Notes: generated by a model not told the origin, from the sequence alone. A stretch of DNA of 64,000 nt from CAVSIP01 sp963728075 (GCA_963728075.1 CAVSIP010000001.1:310001-374000), one strand, 5' to 3'; counted from the stretch's first letter, positions 50,680 through 60,416 are shown. Made by a program: numbers and translations.

Positions 50680-51882
50680 GTGGCACCTCCGCAGAACTAC
50701 CTCGCCGTGATCAAGGTCGTCGGGATCGGTGGCGGCGGCGTGAACGCCGTCAACCGCATGATCGAGGCCGGGCTCAAGGGCGTGGAGTTCATCGCCATCA
50801 ACACCGACGCGCAGGCGCTGCTCATGAGCGACGCCGACGTCAAGCTCGACGTCGGCCGGGAGCTCACCCGGGGCCTCGGTGCAGGCGCCGACCCGGCCAT
50901 CGGGCGCAAGGCGGCGGAGGACCACCGCGAGGAGATCGAGGAGGTGCTCAAGGGCGCCGACATGGTCTTCGTCACCGCGGGTGAGGGCGGCGGTACGGGC
51001 ACGGGCGGCGCACCCGTCGTGGCCCGGATGGCCAAGTCGCTCGGGGCGCTGACGATCGGCGTCGTGACCCGCCCGTTCTCCTTCGAGGGCCGGCGCCGGG
51101 CGGGCCAGGCCGAGGGCGGCATCGACGAGCTGCGTGACGAGGTCGACACCCTCATCGTCATCCCGAACGACCGCCTGCTGTCGATCAGCGACCGCCAGGT
51201 GAGCGTGCTCGACGCCTTCCGCAGCGCCGACCAGGTGCTGCTCTCCGGTGTCCAGGGCATCACCGACCTCATCACGACGCCGGGCCTGATCAACCTCGAC
51301 TTCGCCGACGTCAAGTCGATCCTCACCAACGCCGGCTCCGCCCTCATGGGCATCGGTTCCGCGCGCGGCGACGACCGCGCCATCGTCGCGGCCGAGGGCG
51401 CGATCGCCAGCCCGCTGCTCGAGGCGAGCATCGACGGCGCGCACGGCGTGCTCATGAACATCTCCGGCGGTTCCGACCTCGGCCTGTTCGAGATCAACGA
51501 GGCGGCCCAGCTCGTCGCCGACGCCGCCCACCCCGAGGCCAACATCATCTTCGGTGCGGTGATCGACGACGCGCTCGGCGACGAGGTGCGCGTCACGGTC
51601 ATCGCCGCCGGGTTCGCGGGCGGCTCCCCCCAGCCGCGCAAGGAGGCGCCGGCGCGCCGCGCGGCGACCGAGGAGCCGGCGGCCCAGATCGACCTCACCG
51701 GCGAGCGCCCGGCGCGTACGGACACCCCCCCGCGCGCGAGCCAGCCGGCCCCGCCGGCCGCCGAGCCCGCTCGGCCGGCGCCGCCGGCGACGCCGACGCC
51801 CTCGCCCGCGCGGCCGGAGCCCCGCCGTACGGTCGTCTTCGACGACAGCGACGACCTCGACGTCCCCGACTTCCTGAAGTGA
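50680..51882 (+). CDS. ftsZ: Cell division GTPase FtsZ
   Basis: Tubulin-like GTPase forming the Z ring. 400 residues: GIGGGGVNAVNRMIEAGL near residue 12, the GTP signature GEGGGTGTGGAPVVAR near residue 105, and NLDFADVKSILTNAGSALMGIG near residue 206 (T7 synergy loop). A variable Pro/Ala/Arg-rich linker (residues 320-385) leads to the C-terminal peptide DDLDVPDFLK, which binds SepF. The GTG at 50680 follows GGGAAGG. Its stop overlaps the next GTG by 4 nt. Confidence 0.97.
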   Translation: MAPPQNYLAVIKVVGIGGGGVNAVNRMIEAGLKGVEFIAINTDAQALLMSDADVKLDVGRELTRGLGAGADPAIGRKAAEDHREEIEEVLKGADMVFVTAGEGGGTGTGGAPVVARMAKSLGALTIGVVTRPFSFEGRRRAGQAEGGIDELRDEVDTLIVIPNDRLLSISDRQVSVLDAFRSADQVLLSGVQGITDLITTPGLINLDFADVKSILTNAGSALMGIGSARGDDRAIVAAEGAIASPLLEASIDGAHGVLMNISGGSDLGLFEINEAAQLVADAAHPEANIIFGAVIDDALGDEVRVTVIAAGFAGGSPQPRKEAPARRAATEEPAAQIDLTGERPARTDTPPRASQPAPPAAEPARPAPPATPTPSPARPEPRRTVVFDDSDDLDVPDFLK

Positions 51883-52619
51883 GCGCTGCGGTCCTGACCG
51901 CGCGCCACGACCTGGGCGGGAACGTCCACGCCGCTTTCACCACCCGTGCCGGTGGCCGGAGCGCACCGCCGTACGACGCGCTGAACCTCGGCGCCCACGT
52001 CGGCGACGACCCGACGGCGGTCATCGCCAACCGCCGGCTGCTCGAGGCGGCCGTGGGGGTGCCGGTGGCGTTCATGGAGCAGGTGCACGGCGCCGGCGTC
52101 GCCGTCCTCGACGGCACCCCGACCGGCCCGGTGCCGGACGTCGACGCCCTCGTCACGGCTCGCCCGGAGCTGGCGCTCGTGGTGCTCGTGGCCGACTGCC
52201 TGCCCGTCCTGCTGGCCGACCCGGAGGCGGGCGTGGTGGCCGCAGCACACGCCGGCCGCGGCGGGGTCGCCCAGGGCGTCGTGCCCGCCGTCGTGGCCGC
52301 GATGCGCGAGCTGGGCGCCCGGCCGGAGCGCATGACGGCGGTGGTCGGGCCGGGGGTGTGCGGCCGGTGCTACGAGGTCCCCCCGGCGCTGCGGGACGAG
52401 GTCGACGCCGCGGTCCCCGGTACGGCGGCGGTCACCCGGGCCGGTACTCCCGCCGTCGACCTGGCCCACGGGGTGGGGAGCCAGCTGCGCGACGCCGGGT
52501 TGCGCGGCTGGGAGCGTGACGCGCGCTGCACGTACGAGGACGCCGCGCTGTTCAGCCACCGCCGGGACGGGCCGCGTACGGGCCGGTTCGCCGGCGTCGT
52601 CTGGCGCCGGGCCGCATGA
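51879..52619 (+). CDS. pgeF: Peptidoglycan editing factor PgeF / YlmD (LACC1 family)
   Basis: A 246-residue member of the multicopper-oxidase-like/purine nucleoside phosphorylase family. Conserved metal residues are in FMEQVHGAGV near residue 68, VVLVADCLPVLLADP near residue 105 (Cys), and AAAHAGRGGVAQGV near residue 124 (His). VGPGVCGRCYEVP near residue 153 is another hallmark. Members have been linked to removal of wrongly added residues in peptidoglycan and to nucleoside phosphorolysis. It sits between ftsZ and the YggS gene, the standard order, with a 4-nt overlap on each side. Confidence 0.88.
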   Translation: MSAAVLTARHDLGGNVHAAFTTRAGGRSAPPYDALNLGAHVGDDPTAVIANRRLLEAAVGVPVAFMEQVHGAGVAVLDGTPTGPVPDVDALVTARPELALVVLVADCLPVLLADPEAGVVAAAHAGRGGVAQGVVPAVVAAMRELGARPERMTAVVGPGVCGRCYEVPPALRDEVDAAVPGTAAVTRAGTPAVDLAHGVGSQLRDAGLRGWERDARCTYEDAALFSHRRDGPRTGRFAGVVWRRAA

Positions 52620-53311
52620 GCCGGCGCGAGGAGGTCGCGGCGAACCTCGCGGTGGTCCGCGACCGTATCGCCGCCGCCTGCGCGGCGGCCGGCCGCGAGC
52701 CGGCGGAGGTGACGCTCGTCGCGGTCACCAAGACGTTCCCGACGGAGGACGTGCGCATGCTCGCCGAGCTGGGCGTGCTCGACGTGGGGGAGAACCGCGA
52801 CCAGGAGGCGCGCGCGAAGGCCGCCGCGCTGCAGGACCTGCCGCTGCGCTGGCACTTCGTCGGCCGGTTGCAGACGAACAAGTGCCGGTCGGTCGCCCGG
52901 TACGCGACCGTCGTGCACTCGGTGGACCGGGCCGGGCTCGTGGCCGCGCTCGGGCGGGCGGCGCACGACGCCGGGCGCCGGCTGACCGTGCTCGTCCAGG
53001 TCGCCCTCGACGACGACCCGACGCGCGGCGGCGCCCGGCCGGACGACGTGCCGGCGCTCGCCGACGCGGTCGCCGCCGACCACCGGCTCGTCCTCGGCGG
53101 GGTGATGGCGGTCGCCCCGCTCGGCGCGGACCCCGGTCGGGCGTTCGCCCGGCTGGCCGAGGTGGCGGCCGCGGTACGGGCCGACCACCCGACGGCCACC
53201 GCGGTGTCCGCGGGCATGAGCGGCGACCTCGAGGCGGCCGTGCGCAACGGCGCGACACACGTACGCATCGGCACGGCGTTGCTCGGCGGAAGAAGGCCCG
53301 GGGTCGGGTAG
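52616..53311 (+). CDS. YggS family PLP homeostasis protein
   Basis: PLP-binding barrel protein of 231 residues. The PLP lysine lies in LVAVTKTFPTEDVRML near residue 36. DVGENRDQEARAKA near residue 58 and WHFVGRLQTNKCRSV near residue 80 are typical, and SAGMSGDLEAAVRNGATHVRIGTALLG near residue 199 forms the phosphate site. It buffers free pyridoxal phosphate and is commonly found beside sepF. ATG at 52616 overlaps the pgeF stop. Confidence 0.92.
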   Translation: MSRREEVAANLAVVRDRIAAACAAAGREPAEVTLVAVTKTFPTEDVRMLAELGVLDVGENRDQEARAKAAALQDLPLRWHFVGRLQTNKCRSVARYATVVHSVDRAGLVAALGRAAHDAGRRLTVLVQVALDDDPTRGGARPDDVPALADAVAADHRLVLGGVMAVAPLGADPGRAFARLAEVAAAVRADHPTATAVSAGMSGDLEAAVRNGATHVRIGTALLGGRRPGVG

Positions 53312-53373
53312 TGTCGCGCTGACCGGGGCGCCCGCCCCGGCCGGGTTCTACGAATGCTGCGGAGGCGACCACG

Positions 53374-53895
53374 ATGGCCGGCGCCATGCGCAAGATGGCT
53401 GTCTACCTCGGCTTGGTCGAGGACGACGAGCGCAGCGAGCACGACTACTTCGACGACGACTACGACGCAGGGGAGACCGCCGTCGTGCGCCACCCAGCCG
53501 CCGACCGTGCCCGCATGAGCGCCGCACGCGGTTTCGAGCGTGCGGACGAGCGGGGCTCGGCGGTTCGCTACACCAGCAGCGCCGCTCCGCGCCCGGTACC
53601 GGACGCGCCGACGGAGCCCTACCGCATCACGTCGCTGCACCCCCGTACGTACAACGAGGCGCGCACCATCGGTGAGCACTTCCGCGACGGCACCCCGGTG
53701 ATCATGAATCTCACGGAGATGGACGACGCCGACGCCAAGCGGCTCGTCGACTTCGCGGCGGGGCTCATCTTCGGCCTGCGCGGGAGCATCGAGCGGGTGA
53801 CCAACAAGGTGTTCCTGCTGACGCCCGCCAACGTCGAGATCACGGCCGAGGACAAGTCGCGCATGGCGGAGAGCGGCTTCTTCAACCAGAGCTAG
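53374..53895 (+). CDS. sepF: Cell division protein SepF
   Basis: Membrane tether for FtsZ. 173 residues: an N-terminal amphipathic helix (MRKMAVYLGLVEDDE), an acidic disordered linker, and the C-terminal SepF domain starting at SLHPRTYNEARTIGEHFRDG near residue 90, with VIMNLTEMDDADAKRLVDFAAGLIFGLRG near residue 110. ATG at 53374 is preceded by GGAGG. In actinobacteria SepF replaces FtsA and ZipA as the Z-ring anchor. Confidence 0.95.
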   Translation: MAGAMRKMAVYLGLVEDDERSEHDYFDDDYDAGETAVVRHPAADRARMSAARGFERADERGSAVRYTSSAAPRPVPDAPTEPYRITSLHPRTYNEARTIGEHFRDGTPVIMNLTEMDDADAKRLVDFAAGLIFGLRGSIERVTNKVFLLTPANVEITAEDKSRMAESGFFNQS

Positions 53896-53928
53896 CGGGT
53901 CCGAGCCGGGCCGGCCGGGAGACCAGAG

Positions 53929-54204
53929 ATGATCGTGCTCGACGCGGTACGTGCCGCGCTCGGCCTGTTTCTGCTGCTGCTGCTGTTCCGGCTGGTCATG
54001 GAGTGGGTCTTCGCCTTCGCCCGCGACTACCGCCCGCGCGGTCTCATGGCGATGGCCCTGGAGGTGGCCTACACGGTCACCGACCCGCCGTACAAGGTGC
54101 TGCGCCGGGTGATCCCGCCGCTGCGCCTGGGGTCGGTCGGGATCGACATCGCGTTCAGCGTCCTGCTCCTCATCGTCATCATCCTTCTCTCGGTCATCCC
54201 GTGA
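53929..54204 (+). CDS. YggT family membrane protein
   Basis: A 91-residue protein with two membrane segments: FLLLLLFRLVMEWVFAF near residue 13 and IDIAFSVLLLIVIILLSVIP at the end. Between them lies TDPPYKVLRRVIPPLRLG, the YggT (YlmG) signature. It is standard between sepF and divIVA. The exact role is unclear, with links to division and osmotic growth. ATG at 53929 after GGGAGA. Confidence 0.9.
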   Translation: MIVLDAVRAALGLFLLLLLFRLVMEWVFAFARDYRPRGLMAMALEVAYTVTDPPYKVLRRVIPPLRLGSVGIDIAFSVLLLIVIILLSVIP

Positions 54205-54232
54205 CCGTGCTGCACGCCCTGGAGGCCTACCG

Positions 54233-55105
54233 ATGCCGCTGACGCCCGAGGACGTGGCGAACAAGAAGTTCACCGTCACCCGGTTCAAGCCGGGCTACGC
54301 CGAGGACGAGGTCGACGCCTTCCTCGACGAGGTCGAGACGGAGCTGCGCCGGCTGCTGGGGGAGAACGCCGACCTGCGCAGCCGCCCGGGCGGGGCGCCC
54401 CCGGCACCGCGCCCGGCCGAGGCCGCTCCGCAGCAGGCACCGCCGCCGCCCCCGCCGCCGCCCCCCTCCGCCGCAGAGGCACCCGTACGCGCCGAGGAGG
54501 GGCAGGAGGCGGCGCTGCGTACGCTGCTGCTCGCCCAGCGCACGGCGGACGCGGCCGTCGCCGAGGCGCGCAAGGAGGCCGAGCAGCTGCTCGAGGAGGC
54601 GCGCCGGCGGGCCAGCGCGCTCGAGCGGGAGGCCCAGCAGCAGCACTCCGCCCGCCTGGCCACGCTGGAGAGCGAGCGCACCGCGTTGGAGTCCTCGGTC
54701 GAGGCGCTGCGCCGCTTCGAGCAGGAGTTCCGCGGTCGGCTCAAGGCCTACCTCGAGGCGCAGATGCGTGACCTGGACAGCCGCCGGTCCGTCGCGCCGC
54801 CGCCCCCCGCGGGCGTCGGCGGGCCGTCGGCCGCGGCGGCCGGTCCCGGCCCGGTGCACGCCGGAGGCGGCCCGCACCCGACACCCCCCGGCGGGTCGGA
54901 CGGGCCGGCGCGACCGCCGGCGGACCGCCCGTTCACCCCGCAGCCCCCGCTGCCGCCGACCGGTGCGCAGCCGCCGGCGGCGCGGCCCCCGTTCGTGGAG
55001 GACGTCTCCGCCGGCAGCGACGTGCCGCCCAGCGGCCCGCCCCGGGAGGCCGGCCCGGCACGCCCCGCAGGCGGTCCCGACGAGGACGAACCGGACGCGG
55101 GCTGA
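54233..55105 (+). CDS. divIVA: DivIVA/Wag31 polar growth scaffold
   Basis: Coiled-coil scaffold of 290 residues. The lipid-binding domain has PLTPEDVANKKFTVTRFKPGYAEDEVDAFLDEV at its start (Arg/Phe membrane-insertion loop). A Pro-rich insert with nine consecutive prolines follows near residue 70, then a long charged coiled coil (residues 90-180) and a Gly/Pro-rich tail of about 100 residues. It localises to curved membranes and directs polar growth. ATG at 54233 follows GGAGG by 7 nt. Confidence 0.93.
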   Translation: MPLTPEDVANKKFTVTRFKPGYAEDEVDAFLDEVETELRRLLGENADLRSRPGGAPPAPRPAEAAPQQAPPPPPPPPPSAAEAPVRAEEGQEAALRTLLLAQRTADAAVAEARKEAEQLLEEARRRASALEREAQQQHSARLATLESERTALESSVEALRRFEQEFRGRLKAYLEAQMRDLDSRRSVAPPPPAGVGGPSAAAAGPGPVHAGGGPHPTPPGGSDGPARPPADRPFTPQPPLPPTGAQPPAARPPFVEDVSAGSDVPPSGPPREAGPARPAGGPDEDEPDAG

Positions 55106-55175
55106 GGCACGGTCCGGGCCGCTGGCTACCATGCTCGGCTGACCCGCCCATCCGACCACAGCCTGGAGACGCGCC

Positions 55176-55904
55176 GTGATCGTCATCAGTGGAGCCCTCG
55201 TCCTCGTTGCACTGGGGCTCCTCATCGCCGGGCTGGTGGTGTCGGGTGGTCTGGCGCTCGTCTACGCCTCGATCGGGGTGAGCCTGCTCTCCGCCGCGTT
55301 CCTCGGGCTGGGGGTCCGGCAGCGCCGCGGTGAGCTCGCGGTGACCGCCGCCTCACCGGCCGCGGAGGACAGCGTCGTCGTCCGTGCCCCGGCCGCCGAG
55401 CAGCCGGCCGCCGAGCAGCCGGTCACCGAGCAGCCGTCACCGCCGGCGCCGCCGGCGGAGGCGGAGACGGTGGCGGTGACCCCGGTGGTGGCCGACGAGG
55501 AGGTCGCACCGGAGCCGGTCCCCGCCGCGCCGGTGACGACCGATGCGGAGGTGTACGTCGTCCCCGGGCGCCCGCGCTACCACGCCGAGGGGTGCCGCTT
55601 CCTCGCCGGGCGCGAGGTGGAGGGGCGCACCCGGGCCGAGGCGCGCGACGAGGGCTTCGAGCCGTGTGGCGTGTGCAAGCCGGACGCGGCGGCCGCCCCC
55701 GCGGCCGAGCCGGCGCCCGCCGCCCCGGCGGCCCGCGCGCCCCGGTCGTCGCCGCGCGCGGACGGCGTCGTGGTGCTGCCCGACCGCGACAAGTTCCACA
55801 AGGCGAGCTGCCGGTTCGTGCGTGACGTGCCGGGCGCGCAGCAGCTGACCAAGGCCGGCGCCCGGCGGCAGGGCTATCAGCCGTGCGGGGTCTGCAAGCC
55901 GTAG
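55176..55904 (+). CDS. Membrane protein with two Zn-finger-like Cys/His units
   Basis: A 242-residue protein. Two membrane helices occupy residues 2-50, followed by an Ala/Glu/Pro-rich linker. Two similar units end the protein: YHAEGC...PCGVCKP near residues 132-168 and FHKASC...PCGVCKP near residues 208-242. Each has H-x3-C and C-x2-C, a pattern like the Ada-type metal-binding motif. Zinc binding is inferred from spacing. The GTG at 55176 follows GGAGA. Its 3' end overlaps the convergent next gene by 28 nt. Confidence 0.6.
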   Translation: MIVISGALVLVALGLLIAGLVVSGGLALVYASIGVSLLSAAFLGLGVRQRRGELAVTAASPAAEDSVVVRAPAAEQPAAEQPVTEQPSPPAPPAEAETVAVTPVVADEEVAPEPVPAAPVTTDAEVYVVPGRPRYHAEGCRFLAGREVEGRTRAEARDEGFEPCGVCKPDAAAAPAAEPAPAAPAARAPRSSPRADGVVVLPDRDKFHKASCRFVRDVPGAQQLTKAGARRQGYQPCGVCKP

Positions 55905-56386
55905 CCGACCGCCGCCGCCGGCAGCGGCCGGTGGAACGGGTCACGCGGCGGTGCCTTGGGCACGGACAGCACCTCGCCGTCCATGCTGAGCCCGCACAGG
56001 GCCATCACCCGGCCCAGGACGCTGGTGGTCGACTCGCCGGCGGCGAGGCCCTCCGCGGTGACCATCGCGCGGTGGATCATCACCCAGTGCCGGTTGGGCG
56101 TGTCGTACGTCCAGTCCACGCCCCCGAGCATCAGCGCGGAGCCGGGCCCGCCGTCCGTGCCGTCGAACGGGCCGCTCCACAGCCGGACGCCGGTCGGGCC
56201 GCTGGAGAAGGTGCCGCCGCGGGAGACGTCCGCGCGCGCCGCAGCGTCGAGCAGCGCACGTGCCTGCGCCTCTCGCAGGACGAGCGACGGCCGCACCGTG
56301 CTCGACAGTGCCGGTACCGCAACCGCGTCCGGTGCGAGCGCCAACGGGCGCCCTGGCTCCACGATCGACAACGACGACCACCCCAC
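55877..56386 (-). CDS. Conserved-looking hypothetical protein
   Basis: A 169-residue protein with no family I can name. It has a mixed alpha/beta pattern, a GGVDWTYDTPNRHWVMIHRAMVT core near residue 100 and an apparently soluble character. The GTG at 56386 follows GGAGG with 9 nt spacing. It lies downstream of ileS on the same strand, 110 nt away, so cotranscription is possible. Confidence 0.55.
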   Translation of the reverse strand: MGWSSLSIVEPGRPLALAPDAVAVPALSSTVRPSLVLREAQARALLDAAARADVSRGGTFSSGPTGVRLWSGPFDGTDGGPGSALMLGGVDWTYDTPNRHWVMIHRAMVTAEGLAAGESTTSVLGRVMALCGLSMDGEVLSVPKAPPRDPFHRPLPAAAVGYGLQTPHG

Positions 56387-56496
56387 GCCGACTCGCCTCC
56401 TTCGACGCCCCCGCAAGCGTCCGCGACGTTCCCCGCAGGAGGAGTATCGGTTGCTCCGAACGCCGGAATCGCTCCGCCGAACGGGTGGTGTGCGGC

Positions 56497-59400
56497 TCAG
56501 CCGACCGGGCGCAGCCAGAACGTCAGGCCCAGGTCGGGCTCCTCGTGCGGCGCCAGCGGGGCGTTCGGCGCCCCTTCCGCGCAGGTGACGGCGAGCACCT
56601 CGTCCGCGAGCAGCCGCTCGCCGTCGCGCAGAGCCGCGGCCGTCTCGTCGTCGGCCGCCGACCACCACAGCTCGATCCGGTCGGACACGTCGAGCCCGTT
56701 CGCCTTCCGGGCCTCCTGAACCAGCCGGACGACCTCGCGCAGGGTGCCGGCGCGCAGCAGCTCCGGCGTGAGCGTGAGGTCCAGCGCGACCGTCTCGCCC
56801 GCAGCGCTCGCCACCGCCCAGCCGGCACGAGGCGTCTCCGTGACGACGACGTCCTCGGCGGACAGCGTGACGGTCTCGCCCTCGACGTCGACCTCGACCG
56901 TGCCCGTGTCGCGCAGCGCGGTGGCGATCCCGGCGGGGTCCGCCGCGCCCAGCGCCTGGGCGACGAGCGGCGTCCGGTTGCCGAACCGCCGGCCGAGGCT
57001 GCGGAAGTTCGGCTTGACCGTGTGGTCGACGAGCTCGCCCGACTCCTCGGCCAGCGTCGCGACCTCCGCGACGTTGAGCTCCTGCGCGACCTCGGCGCGC
57101 AGCTGCGCCGGCAGCGCCGTCCAGCCCTGCGCACCCACCAGCGCGCGGCCGAGCGGCTGGCGGGTCCGTACGCCGGAGTCCGCGCGGGCCGACCGGCCCA
57201 GCTCCACCAGCCGGCGGACGAGCGCCATCCGGGTGCCGAGCTCGGCGTCGACGAGCTCGGCGTCGGCCTGCGGCCACTCGCGCAGGTGCACGGAGTCGGC
57301 CACGTCCGGCCGCCCGGCCCGCACCACGCTGCTCGTGCAGGTAGTCGGCGAGGAAGGGCGTGAACGGCGCCATCAGCTGGGTGAGCACCTCCACGCACTC
57401 GTACAGCGTCGCCAGCGCGGCCGGGTCGCCGTCCCAGAACCGGCGGCGGGAGCGGCGGACGTACCAGTTGGACAGGTCGTCGATGAGCTGCGCCAGGCGC
57501 CGCCCCGCGCGGACGGAGTCGAACTCCTCCAGCGCGGCGTCGACCTCGGCCACGGTTGCGTGCAGCTCCGAGAGCGCCCAGCGGTCGAGCAGCGGCCGCT
57601 CGGCGGCCGGCGGCGCCGGGGCGGTCTGCGGCGAGAAGTCGTTCGCGTCGGCGTACAGGCACGAGGAACGACGCGGTGTTCCAGTAGGTCAGCAGCACCT
57701 TGCGGACGACCTCGTCGAGCAGGCCGTGGCCCACCCGGCGGGTCGACCAGGGGTTGCCCACGCAGGCCATCAGCCAGCGCAGCGCGTCGGCGCCGTGCCG
57801 CTCGAACAGCTCGAACGGGTCGAGCACGTTGCCGAGGTGCTTGGACATCTTGCGGCCGTCCTCGTCGACGATGTGGCCGAGGCAGAGCACGGTCTCGTAC
57901 GACGAGCGGTCGAACACCAGCGTCCCGACGGCCATCAGCGTGTAGAACCAGCCGCGGGTCTGGTCGATCGCCTCGCAGATGAACTGCGCGGGGTAGTTGC
58001 GCTCGAACTCCTCGCGGTTCGCGTACGGGTAGCCGAACTGCGCGAACGGCATGGAGCCCGAGTCGTACCACGCGTCGATCACCTCCGGCACCCGCGTCGG
58101 CGGTGGCACCGCACTCGCCGCACGGGAAGGTGACCGTCGTCGACGTACGGCCGGTGCGGGTCGAGGCCGGAGAGGTCCTGCCCGGCGAGCTCCGCCGAGC
58201 TCCGCGCAGCGAGCCGACGGCGGTGAGGTGGCCCTGCGGGCAGCGCCAGATCGGCAGCGGGGTGCCCCAGTAGCGGTTGCGCGACAGCGCCCAGTCGATG
58301 TTGTTCTCCAGCCAGTCGCCGTAGCGGCCGGTGCTGGATCGTCTCCGGGTGCCAGTCGGTGCGCGCGTTCTCGGCCAGCAGCCGGTCCTTGACCGCGGTG
58401 GTGCGGATGTACCAGGACGGCAGCGCGTAGTAGAGCAGCGGCGTGTCGCAGCGCCAGCAGTGCGGGTAGGCGTGCTCGTAGGCCTCCTGCCGGAACAGCA
58501 GCCCGCGCGCCCGCAGGTCCGCGACGATGGCCGGGTCGGCGGCCTTGAAGAACTGCCCGCCGACGAGCGGCAGCTGCTCCTCGAAGTGCCCGTCCGGCCG
58601 CACCGGGTTGACCACGGGCAGGCCGTAGCGGCGGGCCACCGCGAGGTCGTCCGCGCCGAACGCCGGTGCCTGGTGCACCAGACCGGTGCCGTCCTCGACC
58701 GTCACGTAGTCGGCGAGCCCGACGTAGTGGGCGCCGTCGGGATGTCGACCAGCTCGAACGGGCGCTGGTAGGTCCAGTGCTCCATGTCCGCGCCCGGGAA
58801 CGAGGTCGGCGACCGTCGTCCAGCCCTCGCCGAGGCGCCGGTCCGAGCAGCGGCTCCGCGACGACGAGGCTGTCTCGCCGTCGCCGCTCGGCGACGACGT
58901 AGGTCACGCCGCGGGTGCACCGCGACGGCGGTGTTGGAGATCAGCGTCCACGGGCGTCGTCGTCCAGACCAGCAGCGCCGCGCCCGCTCGGCGTAGCGGC
59001 CCGCTGGTGAGCGGGAAGCGGACGTAGACGACGGGGTCGGTCACCGTCGTAGTAGCCCTGGGCGACCTCGTGGTCGGACAGCCCGGTGCCGCAGCGCGGG
59101 CAGTACGGCGTCACCCGGTGGTCCTGCACGAGCAGGCCCTGGTCGAAGATCTGTCTTGAGCGACCACCAGACGCTCTCGACGTACGACGGCGTTCATCGT
59201 CCAGTAGGCGTCGTCGAAGTCGACCCAGTAGCGCCATCCGCTCGGTCAGCCGGACGAACTCGTCGACGTGCTCCTGCACCGACTCGCGGCACCTGGCGTT
59301 GAACTCGGCGATGCCGTACGCCTCGATGTCGCCCTTGCCGGAGAAGCCCAGCCGCTTCTCGACCTCGAGCTCGACCGGCAGGCCGTGGCAGTCCCAGCCG

Positions 59401-59662
59401 GCGCGGCGGGGGACGTGGTGGCCCTTCATGGTCTTGAAGCGCGGGGAACAGGTCCTTGAACACCCGCGCCTCGACGTGGTGGGTGCCGGGCTTGCCGTTC
59501 GCGGTCGGCGGGCCCTCGTAGAAGGTCCACAGCGGCCCGCCCGCGGTCTGCGTCCAGCGACCGGCGGAACACGGCGCGGTCCTCCCAGCGGGCGAGCACC
59601 TCGTGCTCGAGCGCGGGCAGGTCGACCTGGGCTCGGCAGCGGGCGGAACGGCATGAGCTCAT
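56497..59662 (-). CDS. ileS: Isoleucyl-tRNA synthetase, broken by many indels
   Basis: Class I synthetase charging tRNA(Ile). Recognisable in pieces: GTHHVEARVFKD (the HIGH-like motif), GWDCHGLPVELEVEKRLGFSG, FNARCRESVQEHVDEF, CPRCGTGLSDHEVAQGYY, the EDGRKMSKHLGN motif (KMSKS-like), and the intact C-terminal anticodon-binding part (56497-57327). At least a dozen single-base shifts, mostly apparent insertions, split it between 57.3 and 59.65 kb. Starts at ATG 59662 (GGAGG 9 nt upstream) or ATG 59654, which gives the family-like MPFRPLP start after one correction. Probably intact in the organism. Confidence 0.85.
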
Positions 59663-59931
59663 CGGGTGGTGCCTCCGTCGGCGGTGCTCCGGCCGGAGGG
59701 ACGAGTCGGGCCGGTGTGGGCCGTTCCCGCGGTACCACCCTCCTTGGCGCCGGTCGCCGGCGACCCCCTCGTTCGTCGCGGCCGGGTCTACTGGCGGGGC
59801 CGGCACCGCCCGCTTTCTTCCGGCGGCTCAGGGGTGATCTTCCCGCCGGGCACGCCCCCCGGGCTCGCACCGTCCCCGGGTCGCTGCTGGCTGCGTACGG
59901 CGGTACTCGTCCCCGTCAGCGCCTGCTCGCC
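59663..59931 (-). promoter_or_regulatory. Translational T-box riboswitch of ileS
   Basis: On the minus strand, a TAGGAT -10 (59942-59937) precedes a leader of about 268 nt. Stem I is very short: arms 59843-59849 and 59820-59826, with an AUC specifier (isoleucine) at 59838-59836. The T-box core GGGTGGTACCGCG is at 59740-59728. Its GGGTGGT complements ACCACCC (59670-59664), next to the Shine-Dalgarno GGAGGC (59676-59671), so uncharged tRNA(Ile) would release the ribosome binding site. Confidence 0.9.
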
Positions 59932-60094
59932 CCTCGATCCTACGGCGGCCCCGCAAGCGGGTTGCCAGCCCGTGCGCCAGCACCGCCACCTTTGTGCGCC
60001 CAGTGACCGCCTTCGTGCGGCGTACTGGGGTCAACGAAGATCGTTTGACCCCAGCTGGCCGCACGAAGGCGGGGTCGCGGCGAGGATGGGGGGC
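59932..60094. other. Divergent region ileS / DUF167 (163 bp)
   Basis: Holds the ileS -10 (59937-59942) and palindromic element copy B (60004-60069). No other signal is clear. The plus-strand gene starts close to the repeat. Confidence 0.5.
60004..60069. repeat. Dispersed 66-bp palindromic element, copy B
   Basis: Same length and outer arms as the copy at 1208-1273. The inner arms CTGGGGTCA / TGACCCCAG are perfect here. The core reads as the reverse complement of copy A's core (about 18 bp shared on inversion). It lies between divergent genes, so it is not simply a terminator. Confidence 0.85.
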
Positions 60095-60397
60095 GTGCGG
60101 GTGGAGATCCGGGTCCGGCCCGGCGCGCCACGGACGTCGGTGGGCGGGACGTACGGCGACGCGCTCGTCGTCCGCGTGCAGGAGCAGGCGGTCGGCGGCC
60201 GGGCGACGGAAGCGGCACTGCGCGCGCTCGCGCAGGCGGTGGGCGTACGCCGGGCCGACGTCGCGCTCGTGACCGGGGCCACCAGCCGGACCAAGGTGGT
60301 CGCGCTGCCCGACCAGCCGGCGGGCAGGAGGCCGTCCAGCGGCTGCGTGGGTGACACGTACGCGCCGTACGCGTGGCTTCCGGCCGGTTGCGGGTGA
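60095..60397 (+). CDS. DUF167 (YggU) family protein
   Basis: A 100-residue protein beginning VRVEIRVRPGAPRTSVGG, with DALVVRVQEQAVGGRATEAALRALA and the family end GATSRTKVVAL near residue 68. DUF167 is a small alpha/beta fold of unknown function. The GTG at 60095 is preferred because GAGG lies 9 nt before it. An in-frame ATG at 60086 has no such site. The last 25 residues look like a read-through tail beyond the family's usual end. Confidence 0.78.
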   Translation: MRVEIRVRPGAPRTSVGGTYGDALVVRVQEQAVGGRATEAALRALAQAVGVRRADVALVTGATSRTKVVALPDQPAGRRPSSGCVGDTYAPYAWLPAGCG

Positions 60398-60416
60398 CCG
60401 ATGGCACACTTATCCT
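60388..60416 (+). promoter_or_regulatory. Promoter of the DksA-type gene
   Basis: TTGCGG (60388-60393) and TATCCT (60411-60416) are separated by 17 nt. The transcript would start about 50 nt before the ATG, which has a GAGGAGG site. Confidence 0.6.
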
